From NCBI RefSeq assembly GCF_019972115.1, contig NZ_BPFJ01000002.1:248001-312000 (forward strand): DNA of 64,000 nucleotides, given 5' to 3'. Shown here in pieces: positions 62,942-64,000 of this stretch. A model generated the notes under the pieces. The model saw only the letters and a program-made list of their open reading frames with translations, did not search any database and was not told where the DNA came from. Every line of letters starts with the position of its first letter. The first letter of the stretch is position 1. This DNA is from Sulfurovum sp. TSL6. Its GTDB lineage: Bacteria > Campylobacterota > Campylobacteria > Campylobacterales > Sulfurovaceae. Both the position numbers and the translations under genes were made by a program.

Positions 62942-64000
62942 TTAGAGTGCTTTTGTCGCTAAAGAAGCTACGCGTTGTGCAAATGCTCCCTTGTCTTTAG
63001 GCTCAAGTCCCTCAGAGAGTTTTGCAGAATCTAAAAGTATCCATGAGAGGTCACTAAACAGAGATTCATCTTCCAATGCATCGAGTTTTTTGATCATTTC
63101 ATGATCAGGATTGATCTCCAGAATCAAAGGTATCTCTGGCATTTCTTGTCCCATTTGAGCAAACATCGCTGCCATGCCTGCCATTGGATCTGAACTGTCT
63201 TTAAGTACACATGATGGACTCGATGTCAGTCTTGTAGAGGTTTTTACCTCTTTGACTTCGTCACCCAACACTTCTTTGATCTTATCCGTAAGAGATTTGA
63301 ACTCTTTAGAGATCTCTTCTTTCTCTTCTTCCGTCTTAGAGTCTGGGGCTTCAATAGTTGTAATATCTTTAAGGCTCCACTCTTTATAAGCTCCTATCAT
63401 CGGAGTAACGATACTGTCTACCTCTTTATCATCCATGATAAGTACTTCAATATTTGCTTTTTTATACGCTTCAAGCAGTGGAGAATTTCTTAACACATTT
63501 TCATCTTCACCTACGATATAATAGATCTCTTTCTTCTCAGAATCACCACGACTCATATACTCTTCAAACGATACAAGTCCTTCCTCTGTCGAACTTTTGT
63601 ATTTGACGATATCAAGGAGTAATTCTTTATTGGTATGATCTATGTAAATACCCTCTTTCATCACTCTATTGTATTGTTCTATGAATGTATCCGCCTCTTC
63701 ACCACTTAGTTTTTTAATAGCTTGAAGTATCTTCTTTGTTGCATTTTGCTTGATGTTAGCTAAGATTCTATTTTCCTGAAGCAACTCACGAGACACATTC
63801 AGCGGCAGATCTTCAGAATCGATAATACCTTTGACAAAACGCAAATACGGTGGTAGCAACTCTTTGTTGTCATCGGTGATAAATACACGCTTCACATAGA
63901 GTTTTACCCCTGCTTCATAATCTGCTCTGTACATATCCATAGGAGCTGTTTTAGGGATATAGAAAAGTGTGGTAAATTCATTCGCACCCTCTACTCTATT
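62942..64000 (-). CDS. htpG: Chaperone HtpG (Hsp90), 3' part only
   Basis: The frame runs off the window edge at 64000; the internal Met at 63940 is not the start. It shows the middle-domain motifs LYVKRVFITDDNKELLP, LRFVKGIIDSEDLPLNVSRE and the C-terminal dimerisation domain (DPMAGMAAMFAQMGQEMPEIP). About 352 residues are visible out of a usual 610-630; the N-terminal ATPase domain lies outside. HtpG refolds proteins with DnaK. Confidence 0.95.
   Translation of the reverse strand, partial: NRVEGANEFTTLFYIPKTAPMDMYRADYEAGVKLYVKRVFITDDNKELLPPYLRFVKGIIDSEDLPLNVSRELLQENRILANIKQNATKKILQAIKKLSGEEADTFIEQYNRVMKEGIYIDHTNKELLLDIVKYKSSTEEGLVSFEEYMSRGDSEKKEIYYIVGEDENVLRNSPLLEAYKKANIEVLIMDDKEVDSIVTPMIGAYKEWSLKDITTIEAPDSKTEEEKEEISKEFKSLTDKIKEVLGDEVKEVKTSTRLTSSPSCVLKDSSDPMAGMAAMFAQMGQEMPEIPLILEINPDHEMIKKLDALEDESLFSDLSWILLDSAKLSEGLEPKDKGAFAQRVASLATKAL

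Noticed and set aside
1-64000. CRISPR arrays, insertion sequences, integrases or prophage genes
   Set aside because: I found no regularly spaced repeats, transposase motifs or phage structural genes; the NfrA/NfrB homologues are polysaccharide proteins despite their historical phage-adsorption name.

Overview
The window is a gene-dense, AT-rich bacterial chromosome segment carrying about 60 protein genes, one tRNA and one probable structured RNA. Several features point to a Campylobacterota chromosome, probably a Sulfurovum- or Sulfurimonas-like marine organism. These are an isolated atpE encoding a signal-peptide-like extended subunit c, a structured RNA in front of purD, HspR-type (HAIR-like) sites in front of grpE-dnaK, T-rich promoters with little -35 signal, c-type cytochromes, HemJ, and a porin-rich envelope. 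The genus is an inference. I see no phage, insertion sequence, integrase or CRISPR array.

Layout: 0.1-2.5 kb, a secreted seven-heme cytochrome c. 2.8-6.0 kb, lipid/glycan transfer genes (tandem LAB_N protein, GT2, PMT/ArnT-like transferase). 6.0-13.4 kb, mostly housekeeping genes (U54-type methyltransferase, glmU, coaBC, uppS, prepilin peptidase, lptF, truA, small cytochrome c). 13.4-20.4 kb, mixed minus-strand genes (DUF2231, hemJ, secreted nuclease, glutaminase, YidB, CvfB-like, porin). 20.5-25.4 kb, dsbD, a DUF255 thioredoxin-like protein and apbE. 25.3-28.0 kb, a minus-strand cluster of porin, FMN-binding protein and two small membrane proteins under a Fur-like box, facing apbE. 28.3-30.9 kb, DUF2892, DUF1538, PII-like and CBS genes. 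30.9-32.7 kb, a two-component system. 32.9-34.8 kb, a lipoprotein, chorismate mutase and a BamA-type barrel. 35-41.8 kb, dnaK, grpE, rpsO, an Rrf2 regulator, a DHH phosphoesterase, recR, a Dabb protein and dnaJ. 41.9-45.4 kb, a ferritin-like protein behind a Fur-like box, a ZIP transporter, DUF5718, HU, tRNA-Leu and atpE. 45.8-53.1 kb, a four-gene exopolysaccharide locus (NfrB-like synthase, NfrA-like outer-membrane protein, DUF2334 lipoprotein, GH26-like hydrolase). 53.1-64 kb, pnp, a phosphoribosyltransferase, a J-domain protein, lptD, an RDD protein, purD, the ncRNA, hemD, a CDF transporter, a membrane protein and the 3' part of htpG.

Two groups look most like systems worth study. The first is the NfrB/NfrA/DUF2334/GH26 locus. 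Its synthase carries an MshEN-like cyclic-di-GMP module, and its hydrolase appears to be a circularly permuted GH26 domain. The second is the iron-box-controlled porin/FMN-binding/membrane-protein cluster opposite apbE, which looks like an extracytosolic flavin electron-transfer module. A further group, DUF1538-PII-CBS, looks like a membrane transporter with two dedicated ligand-sensing subunits. All functional statements come from reading the sequence and from family knowledge recalled without database searches.
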